DNA from: Rhodobacterales bacterium
GTDB taxonomy: Bacteria > Pseudomonadota > Alphaproteobacteria > Rhodobacterales > Rhodobacteraceae
NCBI GenBank assembly: GCA_025362795.1
Contig: JANYFE010000004.1
Span: 1-51,173 of the forward strand
Direction: 5' to 3'
DNA length: 51,173 nt
Position 1 is the first letter of the stretch. The number at the start of each line of letters is the position of its first letter. Under the pieces are notes generated by a model. That model did no database searches and was not told the origin of the DNA. It saw only the letters and a program-made list of their open reading frames with translations. This document shows positions 43,832 through 51,173 of the stretch, piece after piece. Made by a program: the position numbers and the translations under genes.

Positions 43832-44143
43832 TCAGCCGGCCGGACGGGCGATGGTGATTTCCTGCCACAGTTTGCCATCCGTCCCGAAAATCAGGATCCG
43901 GCCCTCTTTGGTGACGACGGCGACCCAGCCGTTGCCCATCGTGACGGCGGCAACCTCGGCGCCTGCAGGCAGCACAAGGTGCGCGGGCAAGCTGGGTGCA
44001 GTCCCGAGATGCGGCAGGCGGGTGACAAGCAGGACTACGATCGCTATGACACCGACGATCATGGTCAGCGTCAGCGCCGTGACCAGATGTTTCAAGAAGC
44101 GCAGCGAGGGCGGAAGCGTGTCCTCATCCGGGGTTCCAGTCAT
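43832..44143 (-). CDS. DUF6476-like small membrane protein
   Basis: A 103-residue protein with one membrane helix (about 18-42) followed by a C-terminal part that reads as a short beta-rich, propeller-like strand set (Val-Ala-Ala-Val-Thr-Met-Gly-Asn-Gly-Trp-Val-Ala-Val-Val-Thr). I recall this beside RluD genes in Rhodobacterales. AGAGGTGG precedes ATG 44143. Its start codon overlaps that of the divergent RluD-type gene: the CATG at 44141-44144 supplies both ATGs. Confidence 0.75.
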   Translation of the reverse strand: MTGTPDEDTLPPSLRFLKHLVTALTLTMIVGVIAIVVLLVTRLPHLGTAPSLPAHLVLPAGAEVAAVTMGNGWVAVVTKEGRILIFGTDGKLWQEITIARPAG

Positions 44144-45185
44144 GTCCACCTCTTTGCACGATGACGGCACGTTGATCGTGACGATCGGGGCCGACGCGCC
44201 CAACCGCCTTGATAAGGCGCTTGCAGCGCTTGTGCCAGAGCAGGCGGCATTGTCACGCAGCCGCCTGATGCGGATGATCGCCGAGGGCGCTGTGTCGCGC
44301 GATGGCAAGGCGGTGCTGGACGCCAAGGCGAAGGTCGCCGAGGGGCAGGTTTACAGTTTGCGGCTGGATCCGGCGGCGGAGGTTGAAACGCGGGCCGAGG
44401 ATATTCCCCTGTCGGTGGTGTGGGAAGATGGTGATCTGATTGTGATCGACAAGCCGTCTGGGATGGTGGTGCATCCGGCACCGGGCACGCCTTCGGGCAC
44501 GCTGGTAAATGCGCTGCTGGCGCATTGCGGGGATACCTTGTCCGGGATTGGCGGCGAGCGGCGGCCGGGGATTGTTCACCGGATCGACAAGGACACGACC
44601 GGATTGCTGGTGGTGGCCAAGAGCGACCGGGCGCATCACGGGCTGGCAGCCCAGTTCGAGGCCCATACCGTCAATCGGCGCTATCTAGCGGTGGTGCATG
44701 GCCGGCCCGACGCAGGCGACCCCCGGTTGCGCGGTATCCGGGGTGTCTCGTTCGAGGCGGGCGGCATCGTGCGGATTGCTACGGGATTGGCGCGGCACAA
44801 GACGGATCGGCAACGGCAGGCCGTGGTGTGGGAGCAGGGCCGCCATGCGGTGACGCGGGCGCATGTGGTCCAGGATTTTGGCGGCGCCACGCTGGTGGAA
44901 TGTTGGCTGGAAACCGGGCGCACCCATCAGATTCGCGTGCACATGGCCTATGTGGGTCACGGATTGCTGGGGGATCAGACCTATGGTGGCAAGCGTAAAC
45001 TGGCACCGAAACGATTTGGGCCTGAGGCCGCGGAATTGGGCAATGGCTTTGCCCGGCAGGCATTGCACGCGGCGACGCTGGGCTTTGATCATCCGGTGAC
45101 GGGTAAGAGGCTGGAGTTCAACGCAGCTTTGCCCGCCGACATGGCAGAGCTGGTCGCGCGGCTGGCGGACGCAAGCGGCGCCTAA
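44142..45185 (+). CDS. RluD/RluA-family 23S rRNA pseudouridine synthase
   Basis: A 347-residue pseudouridine synthase. An S4-like RNA-binding domain lies at about 20-80 (Arg-Leu-Asp-Lys-Ala-Leu-Ala, then Leu-Ser-Arg-Ser-Arg). The catalytic motif His-Arg-Ile-Asp149-Lys-Asp-Thr-Thr-Gly is intact, as is the downstream Gly-Arg-Thr-His-Gln-Ile-Arg-Val-His. The modified sites are probably in helix 69 of 23S rRNA, as for RluD (inference). I chose ATG 44142; a GTG at 44118 is in frame and also possible. Either start overlaps the divergent gene's start. Confidence 0.9.
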   Translation: MSTSLHDDGTLIVTIGADAPNRLDKALAALVPEQAALSRSRLMRMIAEGAVSRDGKAVLDAKAKVAEGQVYSLRLDPAAEVETRAEDIPLSVVWEDGDLIVIDKPSGMVVHPAPGTPSGTLVNALLAHCGDTLSGIGGERRPGIVHRIDKDTTGLLVVAKSDRAHHGLAAQFEAHTVNRRYLAVVHGRPDAGDPRLRGIRGVSFEAGGIVRIATGLARHKTDRQRQAVVWEQGRHAVTRAHVVQDFGGATLVECWLETGRTHQIRVHMAYVGHGLLGDQTYGGKRKLAPKRFGPEAAELGNGFARQALHAATLGFDHPVTGKRLEFNAALPADMAELVARLADASGA

Positions 45186-45241
45186 AGCGGGGGGGGGGAC
45201 GACACGCAGCGAGCCACCGCTTCAAGTATTTGTTGTGACGA

Positions 45242-45280
45242 GCATTTTCCCCGAAAACCGCGTCACAGTTTTCGGAATGC
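45242..45280. repeat. Palindromic element resembling dispersed alphaproteobacterial repeats
   Basis: CCGAAAAC (45251-45258) and GTTTTCGG (45268-45275) form a perfect stem, extended by GCATT (45242-45246) and AATGC (45276-45280). The look resembles small interspersed palindromes I know from alphaproteobacterial intergenic regions. It may also terminate the RluD-type gene and its convergent neighbour. A run of 10 G at 45189-45198 lies just upstream. Confidence 0.5.
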
Positions 45281-45282
45281 GC

Positions 45283-45804
45283 TTAGAAGTCCATCTGGTA
45301 GATCAGCGGGGTGCCGTCTTTGCCAAACCGGCAGGCTATGCGCGGCTTTTTGGTGAACTCGGTCAGCCAATCCTCGCTTTTCGAGGCGAAATCTGCGGGT
45401 TTGATCTTGGCCAGAGCGGCCAGATCGACCGTCGCGAACTCATAGGCTTTCATCGCTTTTGCCATGCTGCCCGTGGCAGACAGTGTCCAGACGCCGCCGT
45501 TGTAACTGAATGCCTTGGCGGGAACATGCGCGATCCAGTTCACCACCTCTTTTTGCGCATTGGCATCGATTGCGCCGATAAGGACCGCGTCGGCGGCAAG
45601 CGCAGCGGTGTTGGCCAGCAAGGTTGCCAATTGGGTGATGTCCTCGGACTGGCCGGCGAAAAGGTTGTCTGCAAGAAAGTTTCCCGAAAGCAGCTTGGTG
45701 CCGCGTTTCTTTTTCGCAAGGGCCGTCAGGGTCTCTCGCAGGTCTTCCGGTGTTTGGGGGCCGTTCGCGCCGCATCGCCATGTCTTGAAAGCCTGATTTG
45801 CCAA
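45283..45804 (-). CDS. Protein of unknown function, 173 residues
   Basis: I do not recognise a family. It has no signal peptide or membrane helix and a mixed helix/strand look. It starts Met-Ala-Asn-Gln-Ala-Phe-Lys-Thr-Trp-Arg-Cys-Gly. The middle has an Ala/Leu-rich helical stretch with Asp-Ala-Val-Leu-Ile-Gly-Ala-Ile-Asp near residue 92, then Lys-Glu-Val-Val-Asn-Trp-Ile-Ala. The C-terminus has Phe-Thr-Lys-Lys-Pro-Arg-Ile-Ala-Cys-Arg-Phe. Codon use is a little less GC-extreme than its neighbours. It sits alone between the RluD-type gene and rpoH, transcribed away from rpoH. Confidence 0.7.
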   Translation of the reverse strand: MANQAFKTWRCGANGPQTPEDLRETLTALAKKKRGTKLLSGNFLADNLFAGQSEDITQLATLLANTAALAADAVLIGAIDANAQKEVVNWIAHVPAKAFSYNGGVWTLSATGSMAKAMKAYEFATVDLAALAKIKPADFASKSEDWLTEFTKKPRIACRFGKDGTPLIYQMDF

Positions 45805-46023
45805 TTTGACAATTCCTTGCGGCGCGGGACGGCCAAGGGCAGGTTACGGCAAGTACGGCCGGGCGCGAAAGAGAAACGGCTACCCCCAGTTATTTTGTGT
45901 GCGTGTGTGAACAATGACGGCTGCGTGAGGGATATTACAAGGCGCTAACGCTTCGACGGAAAACGGTTCATCCTGCGTTTACTGATTGATGATAGGGCCT
46001 CTGCGTCCGGTTTGCCTGTCTAC

Positions 46024-46052
46024 TTGAACTGAACATGGCCATTTCATAAATG
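46024..46052 (+). promoter_or_regulatory. rpoH: Candidate rpoH promoter
   Basis: TTGAAC (46024-46029), a 17-bp spacer and TAAATG (46047-46052) lie about 52 bp before the rpoH ATG. CTTGAA overlapping the -35 also resembles a sigma-32 -35 box. The rest of the 299-bp gap (45805-46103) holds no further gene that I can see. Confidence 0.5.
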
Positions 46053-46103
46053 AGGGAGTTCCCCGGGGGCGCAACTGCACCGGGGCCAACAGGGGGCGTC
46101 AAA

Positions 46104-47000
46104 ATGAGCACCTATGCCAATCTGCCTGCACCAAGCCCGGAACAGGGCCTGAACCGGTATATGCAGGAAATCCGGAAATTTCCGCTGCTGGAGCCGGAAG
46201 AAGAATACATGCTTGCCAAACGTTGGGTTGATCATCAGGATTCAACCTCGGCGCATAAGATGGTGACATCGCACCTGCGGTTGGCAGCGAAAATTGCGAT
46301 GGGGTATCGTGGCTATGGCTTGCCGCAAGCGGAAGTGATTTCCGAAGCGAACGTCGGCCTTATGCAGGCGGTCAAGCGCTTTGATCCGGAAAAGGGCTTC
46401 CGGCTGGCGACCTATGCGATGTGGTGGATTCGGGCCAGCATTCAGGAATACATTCTGCGGTCGTGGAGTCTGGTGAAACTTGGCACGACTTCGGCGCAGA
46501 AAAAGCTGTTCTTCAACCTGCGCAAGGCGAAAGCCAAGGTCGGCGCGCTAGAAGAGGGCGATCTGCGGCCGGAAAACGTGGCGCGCATTGCCACCGACCT
46601 GAATGTCAGTGAGGCGGAAGTCATCGCGATGAACCGGCGGCTGTCGGGCGGCGACGCATCGTTGAACGCGACGGTGGGGTCGGATGGCGAAGGCACGACG
46701 CAGTGGCAGGACTGGCTGGAAGATGAGGATTCGGATCAGGCTGGCGACTATGCCGAAAAGGACGAATTCGACACGCGGCATGACCTGCTGACCCAGGCCA
46801 TGGCGGCGCTGAATGACCGCGAACGCGATGTGCTGGCCAAGCGGAGGCTGTCGGAAACCCCGATTACGCTGGAAGAACTGTCGGAAAGCTATGGCGTCAG
46901 CCGCGAGCGCATTCGGCAGATCGAGGTCCGGGCGTTTGAAAAGCTGCAAGACCGCATGCGGGAGCTGGCGCGTGGCAAAGGCATGGTCGTGCCGGCCTGA
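46104..47000 (+). CDS. rpoH: RNA polymerase sigma-32 (heat-shock) factor
   Basis: A 298-residue sigma-70-family factor. Region 2 includes Tyr-Ala-Met-Trp-Trp-Ile-Arg at 104-110 and the RpoH box Gln132-Lys-Lys-Leu-Phe-Phe-Asn-Leu-Arg140 that marks heat-shock sigma factors. Region 4 ends with the Val-Ser-Arg-Glu-Arg-Ile-Arg-Gln-Ile-Glu helix. AGGGGGCG precedes ATG 46104. It directs heat-shock genes and, in this group, singlet-oxygen response. degP and hflKC in this window are likely targets by analogy. Confidence 0.96.
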   Translation: MSTYANLPAPSPEQGLNRYMQEIRKFPLLEPEEEYMLAKRWVDHQDSTSAHKMVTSHLRLAAKIAMGYRGYGLPQAEVISEANVGLMQAVKRFDPEKGFRLATYAMWWIRASIQEYILRSWSLVKLGTTSAQKKLFFNLRKAKAKVGALEEGDLRPENVARIATDLNVSEAEVIAMNRRLSGGDASLNATVGSDGEGTTQWQDWLEDEDSDQAGDYAEKDEFDTRHDLLTQAMAALNDRERDVLAKRRLSETPITLEELSESYGVSRERIRQIEVRAFEKLQDRMRELARGKGMVVPA

Positions 47001-47096
47001 CAGAGTGACGCAAGCGGCGTGGCGGAGTTTCGATTGAACTTCGCCGCGTTGCGGCGTATGACCCGTGCCTGACTTTCAACTGCGCCGGGAGTGCTG

Positions 47097-47792
47097 ATGA
47101 TGCGACTGCGGGACACGTTCCTTAAGCCCATGCACCCCGAAGGCTACCGCTTTGTCGGGATTTTCGCCGCCGTGACGGTGGTGCTGTTCCTAATCTGGCA
47201 ACCCTTGGGCTGGATCGGGGTTCTGCTGACCATCTGGTGCTATTACTTCTTCCGCGACCCCAAACGGTCAGTGCCCTTGGGCGATAGCCTGATCCTGTCA
47301 CCTGCGGACGGCGTGGTGTCACTGATCGAACCGGCGGTGCCGCCGGTGGAACTGGGGATGGGGCCGCAAGCGTTGACCCGGGTGTCGGTGTTCATGTCGG
47401 TTTTCAACTGCCACATCAACCGCATGCCGGTGGGCGGCAAGATCGAGGCGATTGCTTACCGCCCCGGCAAATTCGTCAGCGCCAGTCTGGACAAGGCGAG
47501 TGTCGACAACGAGCGCAATTCGGTCTGTATCGGGCTGCCGGACGGGCGCAAGCTGGCGGTGGTGCAGATTGCCGGGCTGGTGGCGAGGCGGATCATGTGT
47601 TTCACCCAAGTCGGGCAAAATCTGCGGACCGGCGACCGCTTTGGCCTGATCCGGTTCGGGTCGCGGCTGGATGTGTATTTGCCGGAGGGGGTGGCCCCGA
47701 TGGTCGCCCTGGGTCAGACTATGATCGGTGGCGAGACGATCATTGCTGACCTTGCGTCTGGCACTGCGGCGCGGCTGGCACGGGTGGAATGA
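47097..47792 (+). CDS. psd: Phosphatidylserine decarboxylase proenzyme (short, PSD-A type)
   Basis: A 231-residue enzyme making phosphatidylethanolamine. Two hydrophobic segments lie at about 18-50. The short form has a Phe-Gly-Ser-Arg motif near residue 185, where self-cleavage would create the pyruvoyl group. Cys-His-Ile-Asn-Arg-Met-Pro near 103 is also typical. CGGGAG precedes; ATG 47097 or 47100 could be used. It overlaps pssA (ATGA), so the two consecutive steps of PE synthesis are coupled. Confidence 0.93.
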   Translation: MMRLRDTFLKPMHPEGYRFVGIFAAVTVVLFLIWQPLGWIGVLLTIWCYYFFRDPKRSVPLGDSLILSPADGVVSLIEPAVPPVELGMGPQALTRVSVFMSVFNCHINRMPVGGKIEAIAYRPGKFVSASLDKASVDNERNSVCIGLPDGRKLAVVQIAGLVARRIMCFTQVGQNLRTGDRFGLIRFGSRLDVYLPEGVAPMVALGQTMIGGETIIADLASGTAARLARVE

Positions 47793-48538
47793 TGTCCGAC
47801 CAGGGCCCTAAACAGCGGTCAGAACTGCATCTGGTGCAGTTGTTGCCCAATCTGATGACGATTTCCGCGATGTGTTCGGGATTGACCGGCATACGGTTTG
47901 CGGTGAGTGGCCAGTTTCAGATTGCCGTGGCGCTGATCCTTTTGGCGGCGATTCTGGACGGGCTGGACGGCCGGCTGGCACGGCTGTTGCGCAGCGAAAG
48001 CGAGATGGGGGCGGAACTGGATTCGCTGGTCGATTTCGTGAATTTCGGTGTGGCACCGGGCCTGACCATCTATTTGTGGGGGCTGCATGGCTTGCAAAGC
48101 GGCGGCTGGATTGCGACGCTGATCTATGCGGCGTGTTGTTTGTTGCGGCTGGCGCGGTTCAACATTGGCAACCGCCCCAGTGCCGACAAGACCACGGCCA
48201 CCAGTTTTACCGGTGTGCCCTCGCCTGCCGGGGCGATGCTGGCGATGTTACCGATGTATGTTTCGTTCATGTGGCCCAGTGCGCCGCAATTGCCGCCGCC
48301 GCTGTTGGCACTGTACATGGCACTGATCGGGGCGCTGATGATCAGCCGGGTGTCGACGCCGTCGTTCAAGCGGGTTACGTTTTACGCCGAGCATGTGCGC
48401 TATGTCTTTGTGGCCTTCGTGGCGCTGGTCGCCGCGCTGTTGAGCTTTCCGTGGGAGACGATGGTGGTGGTCGACCTGGGTTATGCCTTGGCCGTGATTG
48501 TCGCGGTGTGGCAGAGTCGCAAGGCGCGGAAGGCCTGA
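47789..48538 (+). CDS. pssA: CDP-diacylglycerol--serine O-phosphatidyltransferase
   Basis: A 249-residue membrane enzyme producing phosphatidylserine, which Psd decarboxylates. The CDP-alcohol phosphotransferase motif runs Asp-Gly-Leu-Asp-Gly-Arg-Leu-Ala-Arg...Gly-Ala-Glu-Leu-Asp-Ser-Leu-Val-Asp at about 52-77 with all four Asp residues. About seven hydrophobic helices. It overlaps psd by 4 bp. Typical length. Confidence 0.94.
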   Translation: MMSDQGPKQRSELHLVQLLPNLMTISAMCSGLTGIRFAVSGQFQIAVALILLAAILDGLDGRLARLLRSESEMGAELDSLVDFVNFGVAPGLTIYLWGLHGLQSGGWIATLIYAACCLLRLARFNIGNRPSADKTTATSFTGVPSPAGAMLAMLPMYVSFMWPSAPQLPPPLLALYMALIGALMISRVSTPSFKRVTFYAEHVRYVFVAFVALVAALLSFPWETMVVVDLGYALAVIVAVWQSRKARKA

Positions 48539-48598
48539 AATTTGTCGCTTGCCGCAACTGCGATCTGTTTCTAACTTTGTGAAAGGCAGGGAGAGATT

Positions 48599-49585
48599 AT
48601 GATGAAAGCGGTTAAGTGGGGTGTTCTGGGAGCGGCCAATTTCGCGCTGGAGCAGATGGCGCCTGCCATTCATGCAGCGAAGGGTGCGGAGTTGTATGCT
48701 TTGGCCACCTCATCGCCCGATAAGGCTGCCGCGTTTCAGGCTTTTTGTCCGGGTCTGAAGGTGCATGCCACCTACGAGGCGCTGCTCGCAGACCCCGAAG
48801 TCGAGGCGATCTACATACCGTTGCCAAACCATCTGCACGTGTTGTGGACGCTGAAGACCTTGGCGGCGGGAAAGCATGTGCTGACCGAAAAGCCGATCGC
48901 CCTGCACGCCCGCGAGATTGACCAGATCATCCACGCCCGCGACGCTGCCGGAAAACTGGCGGCAGAAGCCTATATGATCGTGTTTCATCCGCAGTGGCTT
49001 CGGGCCCGGCAGTTGGTGGCAGAGGGGGCGATTGGCCGCGTGCTGCATGTCGACACGGTGTTTTCCTATGACAACCGCGATGATCTGGCCAACATTCGCA
49101 ACAAGCCGGAAACCGGTGGGGGCGGCGTGCGGGATATTGGCGTCTACACCTATGGTGCTGTCCGGTTTGTCACGGGAGCAGAGCCTGTGGAATTGCATGC
49201 CAAACTTAAGCGCGAGAATGGCGTGGATACCTGGGCGCAGGTGACGGGCGAGTTGGCGGGGCCGGGGGGGCGGTTCACCTATTCTGCCATCACGTCGATG
49301 CGGATGTTCCTGCGGCAAGAGGTGGTGTTTCAGGGCGACAAAGGCATGATCTGTGTTGCCAACGCGCCATTCAACGCCGGTATTTTTGATCAGGCGCAAC
49401 TGGAACTGCACCAGCCGGGACAGAGCGTGACGATTGAACGCTTTCCGGGCGTGAACCAGTACAAACTGCAGGTCGAGGCATTTTGCCGGTCGGTGCGCGA
49501 CGGCGTGCCCTACGGTTGCCCGCTGGAGTTTGTGCGTGGCACGCAGGCCATGATCGACATGGTTTTCGCCGCGGCCCGGGTTTAG
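48599..49585 (+). CDS. Gfo/Idh/MocA-family oxidoreductase
   Basis: A 328-residue NAD(P)-dependent dehydrogenase. The Rossmann motif is Gly-Val-Leu-Gly-Ala-Ala-Asn-Phe-Ala near residue 8. The conserved Thr-Glu-Lys-Pro-Ile-Ala, whose Lys is catalytic, is near residue 97, and Gly-Gly-Gly-Val-Arg-Asp-Ile-Gly-Val-Tyr lies near 180. The C-terminal domain is the alpha/beta substrate module. GCAGGGAGAG precedes the start. It is followed after 6 bp by a capsule-synthesis-like gene, which suggests a role in sugar modification for surface polysaccharide (inference). Confidence 0.9.
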   Translation: MMKAVKWGVLGAANFALEQMAPAIHAAKGAELYALATSSPDKAAAFQAFCPGLKVHATYEALLADPEVEAIYIPLPNHLHVLWTLKTLAAGKHVLTEKPIALHAREIDQIIHARDAAGKLAAEAYMIVFHPQWLRARQLVAEGAIGRVLHVDTVFSYDNRDDLANIRNKPETGGGGVRDIGVYTYGAVRFVTGAEPVELHAKLKRENGVDTWAQVTGELAGPGGRFTYSAITSMRMFLRQEVVFQGDKGMICVANAPFNAGIFDQAQLELHQPGQSVTIERFPGVNQYKLQVEAFCRSVRDGVPYGCPLEFVRGTQAMIDMVFAAARV

Positions 49586-49591
49586 GCAGCT

Positions 49592-50560
49592 ATGGCGGCG
49601 GCGGAGGTCAGGCTGCATTTGCCCGGCCCGATGGTCGACAAGGGTGTTGCCGGTCTGCCGCGGTTCTTTCAGCGGCTGTTGCAGGAATTGACAACTTTGG
49701 GTGCGACGACAGCGATCCTGCGCCGCGATTATGACCAGTTGAACGGCCCGCAGGACGCAGCGCATTTCGACTTTGTTCACAATGGCCGGATGCAGAGGGC
49801 CAGGGCGCTGAACCTTGGGGTCGCCTATCTGGGCCGGTTTTTTTACGCCGATCCGATGGGGTGCTATTTTGAAAGCACGATCAATGGCCTGACGTTCGAT
49901 CCTGCGTCAGCCGATGCCGGAGAGGCCGGCGAATTTGTCAGCTATCTGCGCCGCGAATGGGTGGACAAGCGGACCAGTCGCCATCCGCAACCGCAAGCCC
50001 GTGAAGATTTCGGGCGGGGTCACATCGCGATTTTTCTGCAAGATTGGTCCGATCCGGTCGAGCGGTCGCGGTATATGGGCTCGGATATGATGGTGCGCAC
50101 CGTGGTGCAACAGGCGGCGGGGCGTCCCATCGTGGTCAAGCCGCATCCACGATACGCCGGGCGCGAGACGCAGAAAATCCGGCAGTATCTGCGACGGAAT
50201 TACCCTGAAGTGCGGGTGACAGACGGCAATGTGCACGACATTTTGGCGGGTGCCGCTGTGACGGTGTCGATCTCGTCTTCGGTCGCACTGGAAGGGATGC
50301 TGCACCGGGTTCCGGCGGTCCTGTTCGGGCGATCCGACTTGCATCATTGCGCCAGGACCGTGCAACGGCCAGAGGAATGGCCTGTCGCGCTGGAACACGC
50401 CTTGGCGAATGACTGGCCCTATGATGCCTTTCTGCACTGGTTCCTGCGCGAGCAGAACATCGACGCAAGCCGCCCGTTTCTTAGCCGCATTCTGGACCGG
50501 ATGGCGGCACAGGGGGCTGATTTTGTAGCTTTGGGCATCACGAGGCCTGTGCGCGGCTGA
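49592..50560 (+). CDS. Capsule-polysaccharide-synthesis-like protein
   Basis: A 322-residue cytosolic protein. The region at about 145-250 resembles the capsule synthesis (KpsC/KpsS) family: Ile-Val-Val-Lys-Pro-His-Pro-Arg near 185, then Val-Ser-Ile-Ser-Ser-Ser-Val-Ala-Leu-Glu-Gly-Met-Leu near 230 and Val-Pro-Ala-Val-Leu-Phe-Gly. Those residues shape the Kdo or sugar-nucleotide site in that family. The N-terminal part is unfamiliar. No membrane segment. It is paired with the Gfo/Idh gene. A polysaccharide role is likely; the exact product is unknown. Confidence 0.75.
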   Translation: MAAAEVRLHLPGPMVDKGVAGLPRFFQRLLQELTTLGATTAILRRDYDQLNGPQDAAHFDFVHNGRMQRARALNLGVAYLGRFFYADPMGCYFESTINGLTFDPASADAGEAGEFVSYLRREWVDKRTSRHPQPQAREDFGRGHIAIFLQDWSDPVERSRYMGSDMMVRTVVQQAAGRPIVVKPHPRYAGRETQKIRQYLRRNYPEVRVTDGNVHDILAGAAVTVSISSSVALEGMLHRVPAVLFGRSDLHHCARTVQRPEEWPVALEHALANDWPYDAFLHWFLREQNIDASRPFLSRILDRMAAQGADFVALGITRPVRG

Positions 50561-50626
50561 ATTGAGGGGCGGCAATCGCGCGAGGCTGGTCTATACTGTC
50601 CGCTGCATTGGCAAAGGAGTGTTGCA

Positions 50627-50926
50627 ATGGTCGATCCCGTATTCATCCCGGAACCGCCGCAGGACGCGCCAGAGACGCCTGAGCCAGAAGGTATGGGGTG
50701 GCGGCTGCTGTGGATGGTGATCATTGGCGCGATGCTGAGCATTGCCCAGACGGTGCTGCTTGCCGCTGCCGTCGTTCAATTCATCTTGATGCTGACCCGT
50801 CAGGGCAAACCGAATGTCGAGCTGGCGTGGTTTGGCAAAAGGCTGGGCGACTGGTTGGCCAAAGCTGCGCGCTATCAGACCGGTGCGGATGACGAAAAGC
50901 CCTGGCCGTGGTCGAAGTTGGACTAG
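50627..50926 (+). CDS. DUF4389 membrane protein
   Basis: A 99-residue protein with a Pro/Glu-rich N-terminus, then one strongly hydrophobic helix (about 25-55: Trp-Met-Val-Ile-Ile-Gly-Ala...Ala-Val-Val-Gln-Phe-Ile) and the C-terminal Phe-Gly-x-x-Leu-x-x-Trp...Pro-Trp-Pro-Trp tail that I associate with DUF4389. Function unknown. AAAGGAG precedes ATG. The 107 bp between it and the IS hold no gene that I can see. Confidence 0.82.
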   Translation: MVDPVFIPEPPQDAPETPEPEGMGWRLLWMVIIGAMLSIAQTVLLAAAVVQFILMLTRQGKPNVELAWFGKRLGDWLAKAARYQTGADDEKPWPWSKLD

Positions 50927-51033
50927 GACTTGAGGCAGATCAACTTGCCGGTCGGGAACTTGTGACAGGATAGGCTGAGAAACCTAGATACTTTCCGAAA
51001 TCGCTGCTGCCGCATGTTAAGGCAGAACTGCAC

Positions 51034-51173
51034 TAGAGCGGGATGGTTTTTTTCTGAATCGGGGATTCCCGTTGGGAATGATTTCTGATTCAACATGGAG
51101 ACTGGACTGGGAGGCCAGTTTGCATGGGAAAAGCCCTTTCGATGGATATTCGGACCCGCGCGATGGCGCGGCT
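51034..51173 (+). mobile_element. IS630-family insertion sequence, left end (partial)
   Basis: TAGAGCGGGAT at 51034-51044 matches the terminal repeat at the window's left edge in inverted sense and begins with the TA target. A transposase gene opens at 51124. The element continues beyond the window. Direction is the same as the copy at position 1. Confidence 0.8.
51124..51173 (+). CDS. IS630-family transposase, N-terminal fragment (cut by window edge)
   Basis: The first 16 codons begin Met-Gly-Lys-Ala-Leu-Ser-Met-Asp-Ile-Arg-Thr-Arg, the usual opening of IS630-type transposases in alphaproteobacteria (Met-Gly-Lys-Ala-Leu-Ser-Met-Asp-Leu-Arg). The catalytic part is beyond the window. It could be the same or a second copy of the element whose C-terminus is at 1-126. 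Confidence 0.75.
   Translation, partial: MGKALSMDIRTRAMAR

Overview
The window looks like chromosomal DNA of a high-GC alphaproteobacterium of the order Rhodobacterales (Rhodobacteraceae). Nearly every gene is a core or near-core gene of that group: the hflK-hflC-degP run, rpoH beside an RluD-type pseudouridine synthase with a small DUF6476-like membrane protein, psd-pssA, pyrG with secG, purA with a DUF2842 protein, and a putative Mur/Fur box in front of mntH. Both edges fall inside an IS630-family element in the same orientation: the transposase C-terminus lies at the left edge and its N-terminus at the right edge. The 51 kb therefore looks like a contig or segment bounded by a repeated insertion sequence. 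No rRNA, tRNA, CRISPR array, prophage or conjugation gene was recognised.

Layout. 1-2.9 kb: IS end, a PhnD-like binding protein whose stop codon lies in the IS end, TerB-like protein, rlmJ, and a TerC/YjbE membrane protein. 3.1-3.7 kb: an AT-richer coiled-coil orphan. 3.8-9.7 kb: pyrG, secG, VOC protein, ChaC-type cyclotransferase, small membrane protein, purA, DUF2842. 9.8-14.2 kb: a very Ala/Pro/acid-rich protein of about 820 residues, thiamine pyrophosphokinase, and an EamA exporter preceded by an unusual structured leader with a 27-codon upstream ORF. 14.3-20.9 kb: a six-gene sugar-uptake operon (LacI regulator, binding protein, two permeases, a clan GH-J glycoside hydrolase, ATPase) with LacI-type operator candidates. 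21-27.6 kb: L-serine dehydratase, GST, EF-hand protein, mntH diverging from rpiA-gor. 27.7-31.4 kb: hflK-hflC-degP. 31.5-35.5 kb: lipoprotein, ferredoxin, an AT-rich patch with a 46-aa ORF, an RTX protein gene broken by an in-frame TAA, DUF1178 and NUDIX genes. 35.6-43.7 kb: waaA, then a polyamine-type ABC transporter sandwiched between two amidase genes. 43.8-50.9 kb: DUF6476-like protein and RluD-type synthase with overlapping start codons, an orphan, rpoH, psd-pssA, an oxidoreductase paired with a capsule-synthesis-like protein, and a DUF4389 protein.

Functionally, the window combines housekeeping (nucleotide, phospholipid, LPS and protein quality-control genes), stress control (sigma-32, HflKC, DegP, glutathione reductase, GST, ChaC), two substrate-specific ABC uptake operons each carrying its own hydrolases, and manganese import. 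The least explained parts are the EamA leader (about 14.12-14.29 kb), the RTX locus (about 32.8-34.5 kb) and the coiled-coil orphan (3.1-3.7 kb). Start codons were chosen from ribosome-binding sites and family starts, so several genes begin inside the longest open frame.
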